The position numbers and the translations under genes were made by a program. 64,000 bases of DNA, taken from Rhabditoides inermis (Eukaryota; Nematoda; Chromadorea; Rhabditida; Rhabditidae). The notes under the pieces were generated by a model. That model worked only from the letters and a program-made list of their open reading frames with translations. It had not been told where the DNA came from and searched no databases. Within the stretch, counting starts at the first letter, position 1, and every line of letters begins with the position of its first letter. The stretch spans positions 464,001 through 528,000 of the forward strand of contig CAWZYM010000077.1 of the NCBI GenBank assembly GCA_963966185.1, in the 5' to 3' direction. Below are positions 36,449 through 49,051 of this stretch, in pieces.

Positions 36449-39400
36449 GGATTGGAAAACTCATTTGAAATGCAAAATACAAGCATATTCAGAACAGTGC
36501 TGCGCGAATAAAATAAAGAAGTCAGTTTCACCAACCCGCTTTCCAGTTTGTTTGCAGCACTCTATTCTATCTCCCTGACATGCAAATTATGCTTACTTTG
36601 TCGTACTGGATTGGAAACATCATTTGAAATGCAAAATACAAGCATATTCAGAACAGTGGAACAGTGCTGCGCGAATAAAATAAAGAAGTCAGTTTCACCA
36701 ACCCGCTTTCCAGTTTGTTTGCAGCACTCTATTCTATCTCCCTGACATGCAAATTATGCTTACTTTATTGTACTAGATTGGAAAATTCATTTGAAATGCA
36801 AAATACAAGCATATTCAGAACAGTGCTGCGTGAATAAAATAAAGAAGTCAGTTTCACCAACCCGCTTTCCAGTTTGTTTGCAGCACTCTATTCTATCTCC
36901 CTGACATGCAAATTATGCTTACTTTGTTGTACTGGATTGGAAAATTCATTTGAAATGCAAAATACAAGCATATTCAGAACAGTGCTGCGCGAATAAAATA
37001 AAGAAGTCAGTTTCACCAACCCGCTTTCCAGTTTGTTTGCAGCACTCTATTCTATCTCCCTGACATGCAAATTATGCTTACTTTATTGTACTAGATTGGA
37101 AAATTCATTTGAAATGCAAAATACAAGCATATTCAGAACAGTGCTGCGTGAATAAAATAAAGAAGTCAGTTCCACCAACCCGCTTTCCAGTTTGTTTGCA
37201 GCACTCTATTCTATCTCCCTGACATGCAAATTATGCTTACTTTGTTGTACTGGATTGGAAAATTCATTTGAAATGCAAAATACAAGCATATTCAGAACAG
37301 TGCTGCGCGAATAAAATAAAGAAGTCAGTTTCACCAACCCGCTTTCCAGTTTGTTTGCAGCACTCTATTCTATCTCCCTGACATGCAAATTATGCTTACT
37401 TTGTTGTACTGGATTGGAAAAATCAGTTGAAATGCAAAAAACAAGCCTACTCAGAACAGTGCTGCGCGAATAAAATAAAGAAGTCAGTTTCACCAACCCG
37501 CTTTCCAGTTTGTTTTCAGCACTCTATTCTATCTCCCTCACATGCAAATTATGCTTTATTTGTCGTACTGGATTGGAAAAATCAGTTGAAATGCAAAATA
37601 CAAGCATATTCAGAACAGAGCTGCGTGAATAAAATAAAGAAGTCAGTTTCACCAAGCCGCTTTCCAGTTTGTTCGCAGCACTCTATTCTATCTCCCTGAC
37701 ATGCAAATTATGCTTACTTTGTCGTACTGGATTGGAAACATCATTTGAAATGCAAAATACAAGCATATTCAGAACAGTGCTGCGCGAATAAAATAAAGAA
37801 GTCAGTTTCACCAACCCGCTTTCCAGTTTGTTTGCAGCACTCTATTCTATCTCCCTGACATGCAAATTATGCTTACTTTATTGTACTAGATTGGAAAATT
37901 CATTTGAAATGCAAAATACAAGCATATTCAGAACAGTGCTGCGCGAATAAAATAAAGAAGTCAGTTTCACCAACCCGCTTTCCAGTTTGTTTGCAGCACT
38001 CTATTCTATCTCCCTGACATGCAAATTATGCTTACTTTGTTGTACTGGATTGGAAAAATCAGTTGAAATGCAAAATACAAGCATATTCAGAACAGTGCTG
38101 CGCGAATAAAATAAAGAAGTCAGTTTCACCAACCCGCTTTCCAGTTTGTTTGCAGCACTCTATTCTATCTCCCTGACATGCAAATTATGCTTACTTTGTT
38201 GTACTGGATTGGAAAAATCAGTTGAAATGCAAAAAAACAAGCCTACTCAGAACAGTGCTGCGCGAATAAAATAAAGAAGTCAGTTTCACCAACCCGCTTT
38301 CCAGTTTGTTTGCAGCACTCTATTCTATCTCCCTGACATGCAAATTATGCTTACTTTGTTGTACTGGATTGGAAAAATCAGTTGAAATGCAAAAAACAAG
38401 CCTACTCAGAACAGTGCTGCGCGAATAAAATAAAGAAGTCAGTTTCACCAACCCGCTTTCCAGTTTGTTTGCAGCACTCTATTCTATCTCCCTGACATGC
38501 AAATTATGCTTTATTTGTCGTACTGGATTGGAAAAATCAGTTGAAATGCAAAATACAAGCATATTCAGAACAGTGCTGCGTGAATAAAATAAAGAAGTCA
38601 GTTTCACCAACCCGCTTTCCAGTTTGTTTGCAGCACTCTATTCTATCTCCCTGACATGCAAATTATGCTTACTTTGTTGTACTGGATTGGAAAATTCATT
38701 TGAAATGCAAAATACAAGCATATTCAGAACAGTGCTGCGCGAATAAAATAAAGAAGTCAGTTTCACCAACCCGATTTCCAGTTTGTTTGCAGCACTCTAT
38801 TCTCTTTCCCTGACATGCAAATTATGCTTACTTGGTTGTACTGGATTGGAAAAATCAGTTGAAATGCAAAAAACAAGCCTACTCAGAACAGTGCTGCGCG
38901 AATAAAATAAAGAAGTCAGTTTCACCAACCCGCTTTCCAGTTTGTTTGCAGCACTCTATTCTATCTCCCTGACATGCAAATTATGCTTACTTTGTTGTAC
39001 TGGATTGGAAAATTCATTTGAAATGCAAAATACAAGCATATTCAGAACAGTGCTGCGCGAATAAAATAAAGAAGTCAGTTTCACCAACCCGCTTTCCAGT
39101 TTGTTTGCAGCACTCTATTCTCTCTCCCTGACATGCAAATTATGCTTACTTGGTTGTACTGGATTGGAAAAATCAGTTGAAATGCAAAAAACAAGCCTAC
39201 TCAGAACAGTGCTGCGCGAATAAAATAAAGAAGTCAGTTTCACCAACCCGCTTTCCAGTTTGTTTGCAGCACTCTATTCTATCTCCCTGACATGCAAATT
39301 ATGCTTTATTTGTCGTACTGGATTGGAAAAATCAGTTGAAATGCAAAATACAAGCATATTCAGAACAGTGCTGCGTGAATAAAATAAAGAAGTCAGTTTC

Positions 39401-42400
39401 ACCAACCCGCTTTCCAGTTTGTTTGCAGCACTCTATTCTATCTCCCTGACATGCAAATTTTGCTTACTTTATTGTACTGGATTGGAAAATTCATTTGAAA
39501 TGCAAATAACAAGCATATTCAGAACAGTGCTGCGTGAATAAAATAAAGAAGTCAGTTTCACCAACCCGCTTTCCAGTTTGTTTGCAGCACTCTATTCTCT
39601 CTCCCTGACATGCAAATTATGCTTACTTGGTTGTACTGGATTGGAAAAATCAGTTGAAATGCAAAAAACAAGCCTACTCAGAACAGTGCTGCGCGAATAA
39701 AATAAAGAAGTCAGTTTCACCAACCCGCTTTCCAGTTTGTTTGCAGCACTCTATTCTATCTCCCTGACATGCAAATTATGCTTTATTTGTCGTACTGGAT
39801 TGGAAAAATCAGTTGAAATGCAAAATACAAGCATATTCAGAACAGTGCTGCGTGAATAAAATAAAGAAGTCAGTTTCACCAACCCGCTTTCCAGTTTGTT
39901 TGCAGCACTCTATTCTATCTCCCTGACATGCAAATTTTGCTTACTTTATTGTACTGGATTGGAAAATTCATTTGAAATGCAAATAACAAGCATATTCAGA
40001 ACAGTGCTGCGTGAATAAAATAAAGAAGTCAGTTTCACCAACCCGCTTTCCAGTTTGTTTGCAGCACTCTATTCTATCTCCTTGACATGCAAATTTTGCT
40101 TACTTTATTGTACTGGATTGGAAAATTCATTTGAAATGCAAAATACAAGCATATTCAGAACAGTGCTGCGTGAATAAAATAAAGAAGTCAGTTTCACCAA
40201 CCCGCTTTCCAGTTTGTTTGCAGCACTCTATTCTATCTCCCTGACATGCAAATTTTGCTTACTTTATTGTACTGGATTGGAAAATTCATTTGAAATGCAA
40301 AATACAAGCATATTCAGAACAGTGCTGCGTGAATAAAATAAAGAAGTCAGTTTCACCAACCCGCTTTCCAGTTTGTTTGCAGCACTCTATTCTATCCCCC
40401 TGACATGCAAATTTTGCTTACTTTATTGTACTGGATTGGAAAATTCATTTGTAATGCAAAATACAAGCATATTCAGAACAGTGCTGCGTGAATAAAATAA
40501 AGAAGTCAGTTTCACCAACCCGCTTTCCAGTTGGTTTGCAGCACTCTATTCTATCTCCCTGACATGCAAAATATGCTTACTTTGTTGTACTGGATTGGAA
40601 AATTCATTTGAAATGCAAAATACAAGCATATTCAGAACAGTGCTGCGCGAATAAAATAAAGAAGTCAGTTTCACCAACCCGCTTTCCAGTTTGTTTGCAG
40701 CACTCTATTCTATCTCCCTGGCATGCAAATTTTGCCTTCTTTATTGTACTGGATTGAAAAATTCATTTGAAATGCAAAATACAAGCATATTCAGAACAGT
40801 GCTGCGCGAATAAAATAAAGAAGTCAGTTTCACCAACCCGATTTCCAGTTTGTTTGCAGCACTCTATTCTCTTTCCCTGACATGCAAATTATGCTTACTT
40901 GGTTGTACTGGATTGGAAAAATCAGTTGAAATGCAAAAAACAAGCCTACTCAGAACAGTGCTGCGCGAATAAAATAAAGAAGTCAGTTTCACCAACCCGC
41001 TTTCCAGTTTGTTTGCAGCACTCTATTCTATCTCCCTGACATGCAAATTTTGCTTACTTTATTGTACTGGATTGGAAAATTCATTTGAAATGCAAATAAC
41101 AAGCATATTCAGAACAGTGCTGCGTGAATAAAATAAAGAAGTCAGTTTCACCAACCCGCTTTCCAGTTTGTTTGCAGCACTCTATTCTATCTCCCTGACA
41201 TGCAAATTTTGCTTACTTTATTGTACTGGATTGGAAAATTCATTTGAAATGCAAATAACAAGCATATTCAGAACAGTGCTGCGTGAATAAAATAAAGAAG
41301 TCAGTTTCACCAACCCGCTTTCCAGTTTGTTTGCAGCACTCTATTCTCTCTCCCTGACATGCAAATTATGCTTACTTGGTTGTACTGGATTGGAAAAATC
41401 AGTTGAAATGCAAAAAACAAGCCTACTCAGAACAGTGCTGCGCGAATAAAATAAAGAAGTCAGTTTCACCAACCCGCTTTCCAGTTTGTTTGCAGCACTC
41501 TATTCTATCTCCCTGACATGCAAATTATGCTTTATTTGTCGTACTGGATTGGAAAAATCAGTTGAAATGCAAAATACAAGCATATTCAGAACAGTGCTGC
41601 GTGAATAAAATAAAGAAGTCAGTTTCACCAACCCGCTTTCCAGTTTGTTTGCAGCACTCTATTCTATCTCCCTGACATGCAAATTTTGCTTACTTTATTG
41701 TACTGGATTGGAAAATTCATTTGAAATGCAAATAACAAGCATATTCAGAACAGTGCTGCGTGAATAAAATAAAGAAGTCAGTTTCACCAACCCGCTTTCC
41801 AGTTTGTTTGCAGCACTCTATTCTATCTCCTTGACATGCAAATTTTGCTTACTTTATTGTACTGGATTGGAAAATTCATTTGAAATGCAAAATACAAGCA
41901 TATTCAGAACAGTGCTGCGTGAATAAAATAAAGAAGTCAGTTTCACCAACCCGCTTTCCAGTTTGTTTGCAGCACTCTATTCTATCTCCCTGACATGCAA
42001 ATTTTGCTTACTTTATTGTACTGGATTGGAAAATTCATTTGAAATGCAAAATACAAGCATATTCAGAACAGTGCTGCGTGAATAAAATAAAGAAGTCAGT
42101 TTCACCAACCCGCTTTCCAGTTTGTTTGCAGCACTCTATTCTATCCCCCTGACATGCAAATTTTGCTTACTTTATTGTACTGGATTGGAAAATTCATTTG
42201 TAATGCAAAATACAAGCATATTCAGAACAGTGCTGCGTGAATAAAATAAAGAAGTCAGTTTCACCAACCCGCTTTCCAGTTGGTTTGCAGCACTCTATTC
42301 TATCTCCCTGACATGCAAAATATGCTTACTTTGTTGTACTGGATTGGAAAATTCATTTGAAATGCAAAATACAAGCATATTCAGAACAGTGCTGCGCGAA

Positions 42401-45400
42401 TAAAATAAAGAAGTCAGTTTCACCAACCCGCTTTCCAGTTTGTTTGCAGCACTCTATTCTATCTCCCTGGCATGCAAATTTTGCCTTCTTTATTGTACTG
42501 GATTGAAAAATTCATTTGAAATGCAAAATACAAGCATATTCAGAACAGTGCTGCGTGAATAAAATAAATAAGTCAGTTTCACCAACCCGCTTTCCAGTTT
42601 GTTTGCAGCACTCTATTCTATCTCCCTGACATGCAAATTATGCTTACTTTGTTGTACTGGATTGGAAAATTCATTTGAAATGCAAAATACAAGCATATTC
42701 AGAACAGTGCTGCGCGAATAAAATAAAGAAGTCAGTTTCACCAACCCGATTTCCAGTTTGTTTGCAGCACTCTATTCTCTTTCCCTGACATGCAAATTAT
42801 GCTTACTTGGTTGTACTGGATTGGAAAAATCAGTTGAAATGCAAAAAACAAGCCTACTCAGAACAGTGCTGCGCGAATAAAATAAAGAAGTCAGTTTCAC
42901 CAACCCGCTTTCCAGTTTGTTTGCAGCACTCTATTCTATCTCCCTGACATGCAAATTATGCTTACTTTGTTGTACTGGATTGGAAAATTCATTTGAAATG
43001 CAAAATACAAGCATATTCAGAACAGTGCTGCGCGAATAAAATAAAGAAGTCAGTTTCACCAACCCGCTTTCCAGTTTGTTTGCAGCACTCTATTCTCTCT
43101 CCCTGACATGCAAATTATGCTTACTTGGTTGTACTGGATTGGAAAAATCAGTTGAAATGCAAAAAACAAGCCTACTCAGAACAGTGCTGCGCGAATAAAA
43201 TAAAGAAGTCAGTTTCACCAACCCGCTTTCCAGTTTGTTTGCAGCACTCTATTCTATCTCCCTGACATGCAAATTATGCTTTATTTGTCGTACTGGATTG
43301 GAAAAATCAGTTGAAATGCAAAATACAAGCATATTCAGAACAGTGCTGCGTGAATAAAATAAAGAAGTCAGTTTCACCAACCCGCTTTCCAGTTTGTTTG
43401 CAGCACTCTATTCTATCTCCCTGACATGCAAATTTTGCTTACTTTATTGTACTGGATTGGAAAATTCATTTGAAATGCAAATAACAAGCATATTCAGAAC
43501 AGTGCTGCGTGAATAAAATAAAGAAGTCAGTTTCACCAACCCGCTTTCCAGTTTGTTTGCAGCACTCTATTCTCTCTCCCTGACATGCAAATTATGCTTA
43601 CTTGGTTGTACTGGATTGGAAAAATCAGTTGAAATGCAAAAAACAAGCCTACTCAGAACAGTGCTGCGCGAATAAAATAAAGAAGTCAGTTTCACCAACC
43701 CGCTTTCCAGTTTGTTTGCAGCACTCTATTCTATCTCCCTGACATGCAAATTATGCTTTATTTGTCGTACTGGATTGGAAAAATCAGTTGAAATGCAAAA
43801 TACAAGCATATTCAGAACAGTGCTGCGTGAATAAAATAAAGAAGTCAGTTTCACCAACCCGCTTTCCAGTTTGTTTGCAGCACTCTATTCTATCTCCCTG
43901 ACATGCAAATTTTGCTTACTTTATTGTACTGGATTGGAAAATTCATTTGAAATGCAAATAACAAGCATATTCAGAACAGTGCTGCGTGAATAAAATAAAG
44001 AAGTCAGTTTCACCAACCCGCTTTCCAGTTTGTTTGCAGCACTCTATTCTATCTCCTTGACATGCAAATTTTGCTTACTTTATTGTACTGGATTGGAAAA
44101 TTCATTTGAAATGCAAAATACAAGCATATTCAGAACAGTGCTGCGTGAATAAAATAAAGAAGTCAGTTTCACCAACCCGCTTTCCAGTTTGTTTGCAGCA
44201 CTCTATTCTATCTCCCTGACATGCAAATTTTGCTTACTTTATTGTACTGGATTGGAAAATTCATTTGAAATGCAAAATACAAGCATATTCAGAACAGTGC
44301 TGCGCGAATAAAATAAAGAAGTCAGTTTCACCAACCCGCTTTCCAGTTTGTTTGCAGCACTCTATTCTATCTCCCTGGCATGCAAATTTTGCCTTCTTTA
44401 TTGTACTGGATTGAAAAATTCATTTGAAATGCAAAATACAAGCATATTCAGAACAGTGCTGCGTGAATAAAATAAATAAGTCAGTTTCACCAACCCGCTT
44501 TCCAGTTTGTTTGCAGCACTCTATTCTATCTCCCTGACATGCAAATTATGCTTACTTTGTTGTACTGGATTGGAAAATTCATTTGAAATGCAAAATACAA
44601 GCATATTCAGAACAGTGCTGCGCGAATAAAATAAAGAAATCAGTTTCACCAACCCGCTTTCCAGTTTGTTTGCAGCACTCTATTCTATCTCCCTGACATG
44701 CAAATTTTGCTTACTTTATTGTACTGGATTGAAAAATTCATTTGAAATGCAAAATACAAGCATATTCAGAACAGTGCTGCGTGAATAAAATAAAGAAGTC
44801 AGTTTCACCAAGCCGCTTTCCAGTTTGTTCGCAGCACTCTATTCTATCTCCCTGACATGCAAATTATGCTTACTTTGTCGTACTGGATTGGAAACATCAT
44901 TTGAAATGCAAAATACAAGCATATTCAGAACAGTGCTGCGCGAATAAAATAAAGAAGTCAGTTTCACCAACCCGCTTTCCAGTTTGTTTGCAGCACTCTA
45001 TTCTCCCTGACATGCAAATTATGCTTACTTTATTGTACTGGATTGGAAAATTCATTTGAAATGCAAAATACAAGCATATTCAGAACAGTGCTGCGTGAAT
45101 AAAATAAAGAAGTCAGTTTCACCAACCCGCTTTCCAGTTTGTTTGCAGCACTCTATTCTATCTCCCTGACATGCAAATTTTGCTTACTTTATTGTACTGG
45201 ATTGGAAAAATCAGTTGAAATGCAAAATACAAGCATATTCAGAACAGTGCTGCGTGAATAAAATAAAGAAGTCAGTTTCACCAACCCGCTTTCCAGTTTG
45301 TTTCCAGCACTCTATTCTATCTCCCTGACATGCAAATTTTGCTTACTTTATTGTACTGGATTGGAAAATTCATTTGAAATGCAAATAACAAGCATATTCA

Positions 45401-48400
45401 GAACAGTGCTGCGTGAATAAAATAAAGAAGTCAGTTTCACCAACCCGCTTTCCAGTTTGTTTGCAGCACTCTATTCTATCTCCGTGACATGCAAATTTTG
45501 CTTACTTTATTGTACTGGATTGGAAAATTCATTTGAAATGCAAAATACAAGCATATTCAGAACAGTGCTGCGTGAATAAAATAAAGAAGTCAGTTTCACC
45601 AACCTGCTTTCCAGTTTGTTTGCAGCACTCTATTCTATCTCCCTGACATGCAAATTATGCTTACTTTGTTGTACTGGATTGGAAAATTCATTTGAAATGC
45701 AAAATACAAGCATATTCAGAACAGTGCTGCGCGAATAAAATAAAGAAATCAGTTTCACCAACCCGCTTTCCAGTTTGTTTGCAGCACTCTATTCTATCTC
45801 CCTGACATGCAAATTTTGCTTACTTTATTGTACTGGATTGAAAAATTCATTTGAAATGCAAAATACAAGCATATTCAGAACAGTGCTGCGTGAATAAAAT
45901 AAAGAAGTCAGTTTCACCAAGCCGCTTTCCAGTTTGTTCGCAGCACTCTATTCTATCTCCCTGACATGCAAATTATGCTTACTTTGTCGTACTGGATTGG
46001 AAACATCATTTGAAATGCAAAATACAAGCATATTCAGAACAGTGCTGCGCGAATAAAATAAAGAAGTCAGTTTCACCAACCCGCTTTCCAGTTTGTTTGC
46101 AGCACTCTATTCTCTCTCCCTGACATGCAAATTATGCTTACTTGGTTGTACTGGATTGGAAAAATCAGTTGAAATGCAAAAAACAAGCCTACTCAGAACA
46201 GTGCTGCGCGAATAAAATAAAGAAGTCAGTTTCACCAACCCGCTTTTCAGTTTGTTTGCAGCACTCTATTCTATCTCCCTGACATGCAATTTATGCTTAC
46301 TTTGTTGTACTGGATTGGAAAATTCATTTGAAATGCAAAATACAAGCATATTCAGAACAGTGCTGCGTGAATAAAATAAAGAAGTCAGTTTCACCAACCC
46401 GCTTTCCAGTTTGTTTGCAGCACTCTATTCTATCTCCCTGACATGCAAATTATGCTTACTTTGTTGTACTGGATTGGAAAAATCAGTTGAAATGAAAAAA
46501 AAACAAGCCTACTCAGAACAGTGCTGCGCGAATAAAATAAAGAAGTCAGTTTCACCAACCCGCTTTCCAGTTTGTTTGCAGCACTCTATTCTATCTCCCT
46601 GACATGCAAATTATGCTTTTTTTGTCGTACTGGATTGGAAAAATCAGTTGAAATGCAAAATACAAGCATATTCAGAACAGTGCTGCGTGAATAAAATAAA
46701 GAAGTCAGTTTCACCAACCCGCTTTCCAGTTTGTTTGCAGCACTCTATTCTATCTCCCTGACATGCAAATTTTGCTTACTTTATTGTACTGGATTGGAAA
46801 ATTCATTTGAAATGCAAATAACAAGCATATTCAGAACAGTGCTGCGTGAATAAAATAAAGAAGTCAGTTTCACCAACCCGCTTTCCAGTTTGTTTGCAGC
46901 ACTCTATTCTATCTCCTTGACATGCAAATTTTGCTTACTTTATTGTACTGGATTGGAAAATTCATTTGAAATGCAAAATACAAGCATATTCAGAACAGTG
47001 CTGCGTGAATAAAATAAAGAAGTCAGTTTCACCAACCTGCTTTCCAGTTTGTTTGCAGCACTCTATTATATCTCCCTGACATGCAAATTATGCTTACTTT
47101 GTTGTACTGGATTGGAAAATTCATTTGAAATGCAAAATACAAGCATATTCAGAACAGTGCTGCGCGAATAAAATAAAGAAATCAGTTTCACCAACCCGCT
47201 TTCCAGTTTGTTTGCAGCACTCTATTCTATCTCCCTGACATGCAAATTTTGCTTACTTTATTGTACTGGATTGAAAAATTCATTTGAAATGCAAAATACA
47301 AGCATATTCAGAACAGTGCTGCGTGAATAAAATAAAGAAGTCAGTTTCACCAAGCCGCTTTCCAGTTTGTTCGCAGCACTCTATTCTATCTTCCTGACAT
47401 GCAAATTATGCTTACTTTGTCGTACTGGATTGGAAACATCATTTGAAATGCAAAATACAAGCATATTCAGAACAGTGCTGCGCGAATAAAATAAAGAAGT
47501 CAGTTTCACCAACCCGCTTTCCAGTTTGTTTGCAGCACTCTATTCTCTCTCCCTGACATGCAAATTATGCTTACTTGGTTGTACTGGATTGGAAAAATCA
47601 GTTGAAATGCAAAAAACAAGCCTACTCAGAACAGTGCTGCGCGAATAAAATAAAGAAGTCAGTTTCACCAACCCGCTTTTCAGTTTGTTTGCAGCACTCT
47701 ATTCTATCTCCCTGACATGCAATTTATGCTTACTTTGTTGTACTGGATTGGAAAATTCATTTGAAATGCAAAATACAAGCATATTCAGAACAGTGCTGCG
47801 CGAATAAAATAAAGAAGTCAGTTTCACCAACCCGCTTTCCAGTTTGTTTGCAGCACTCTATTCTCTCTCCCTGACATGCAAATTATGCTTACTTGGTTGT
47901 ACTGGATTGGAAAAATCAGTTGAAATGCAAAAAAACAAGCCTACTCAGAACAGTGCTGCGCGAATAAAATAAAGAAGTCAGTTTCACCAACCCGCTTTTC
48001 AGTTTGTTTGCAGCACTCTATTCTATCTCCCTGACATGCAAATTATGCTTACTTTGTTGTACTGGATTGGAAAATTCATTTGAAATGCAAAATACAAGCA
48101 TATTCAGAACAGTGCTGCGCGAATAAAATAAAGAAGTCAGTTTCACCAACCCGCTTTCCAGTTTGTTTGCAGCACTCTATTCTATCTCCCTGACATGCAA
48201 ATTTTGCTTACTTTATTGTACTGGATTGGAAAATTCATTTGAAATGCAAAATACAAGCATATTCAGAACAGTGCTGCGCGAATAAAATAAAGAAGTCAGT
48301 TTCACCAACCCGCTTTCCAGTTTGTTTGCAGCACTCTATTCTCTCTCCCTGACATGCAAATTATGCTTACTTGGTTGTACTGGATTGGAAAATTTATTTG

Positions 48401-49051
48401 AAATGCAAAATACAAGCATATTCAGAACAGTGCTGCGCGAATAAAATAAAGAAGTCAGTTTCACCAACCCGCTTTCCAGTTTGTTTGCAGCACTCTATTC
48501 TCTCTCCCTGACATGCAAATTATGCTTACTTGGTTGTACTGGATTGGAAAAATCAGTTGAAATGCAAAAAACAAGCCTACTCAGAACAGTGCTGCGCGAA
48601 TAAAATAAAGAAGTCAGTTTCACCAACCCGCTTTCCAGTTTGTTTGCAGCACTCTATTCTCTCTCCCTGACATGCAAATTATGCTTACTTGGTTGTACTG
48701 GATTGGAAAATTTATTTGAAATGCAAAATACAAGCATATTCAGAACAGTGCTGCGCGAATAAAATAAAGAAGTCAGTTTCACCAACCCGCTTTCCAGTTT
48801 GTTTGCAGCACTCTATTCTCTCTCCCTGACATGCAAATTATGCTTACTTGGTTGTACTGGATTGGAAAAATCAGTTGAAATGCAAAAAACAAGCCTACTC
48901 AGAACAGTGCTGCGCGAATAAAATAAAGAAGTCAGTTTCACCAACCCGCTTTTCAGTTTGTTTGCAGCACTCTATTCTATCTCCCTGACATGCAAATTAT
49001 GCTTACTTTGTTGTACTGGATTGGAAAATTCATTTGAAATGCAAAATACAA
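36448..49051 (-). repeat. 159-bp satellite array, inverted; left arm of the large palindrome
   Basis: About 79 monomers in - orientation. Read outward from 49051, subtype order and private variants match those after 52995, including AAACATCATTTG, GAAATCAG, CAACCTGC, CTCCTTGACATGC, AAATAACAAGC, GCTTTTTTTGTCG and AAGCCGC with GTTCGCAG. Part has expanded: CTATCCCCCTG variants at 40396 and 42145 are 1749 bp (11 monomers) apart. Small private changes include a 4-bp loss near 45003 and a short duplication near 36656. Periodic short open frames are satellite shadows. Confidence 0.96.
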
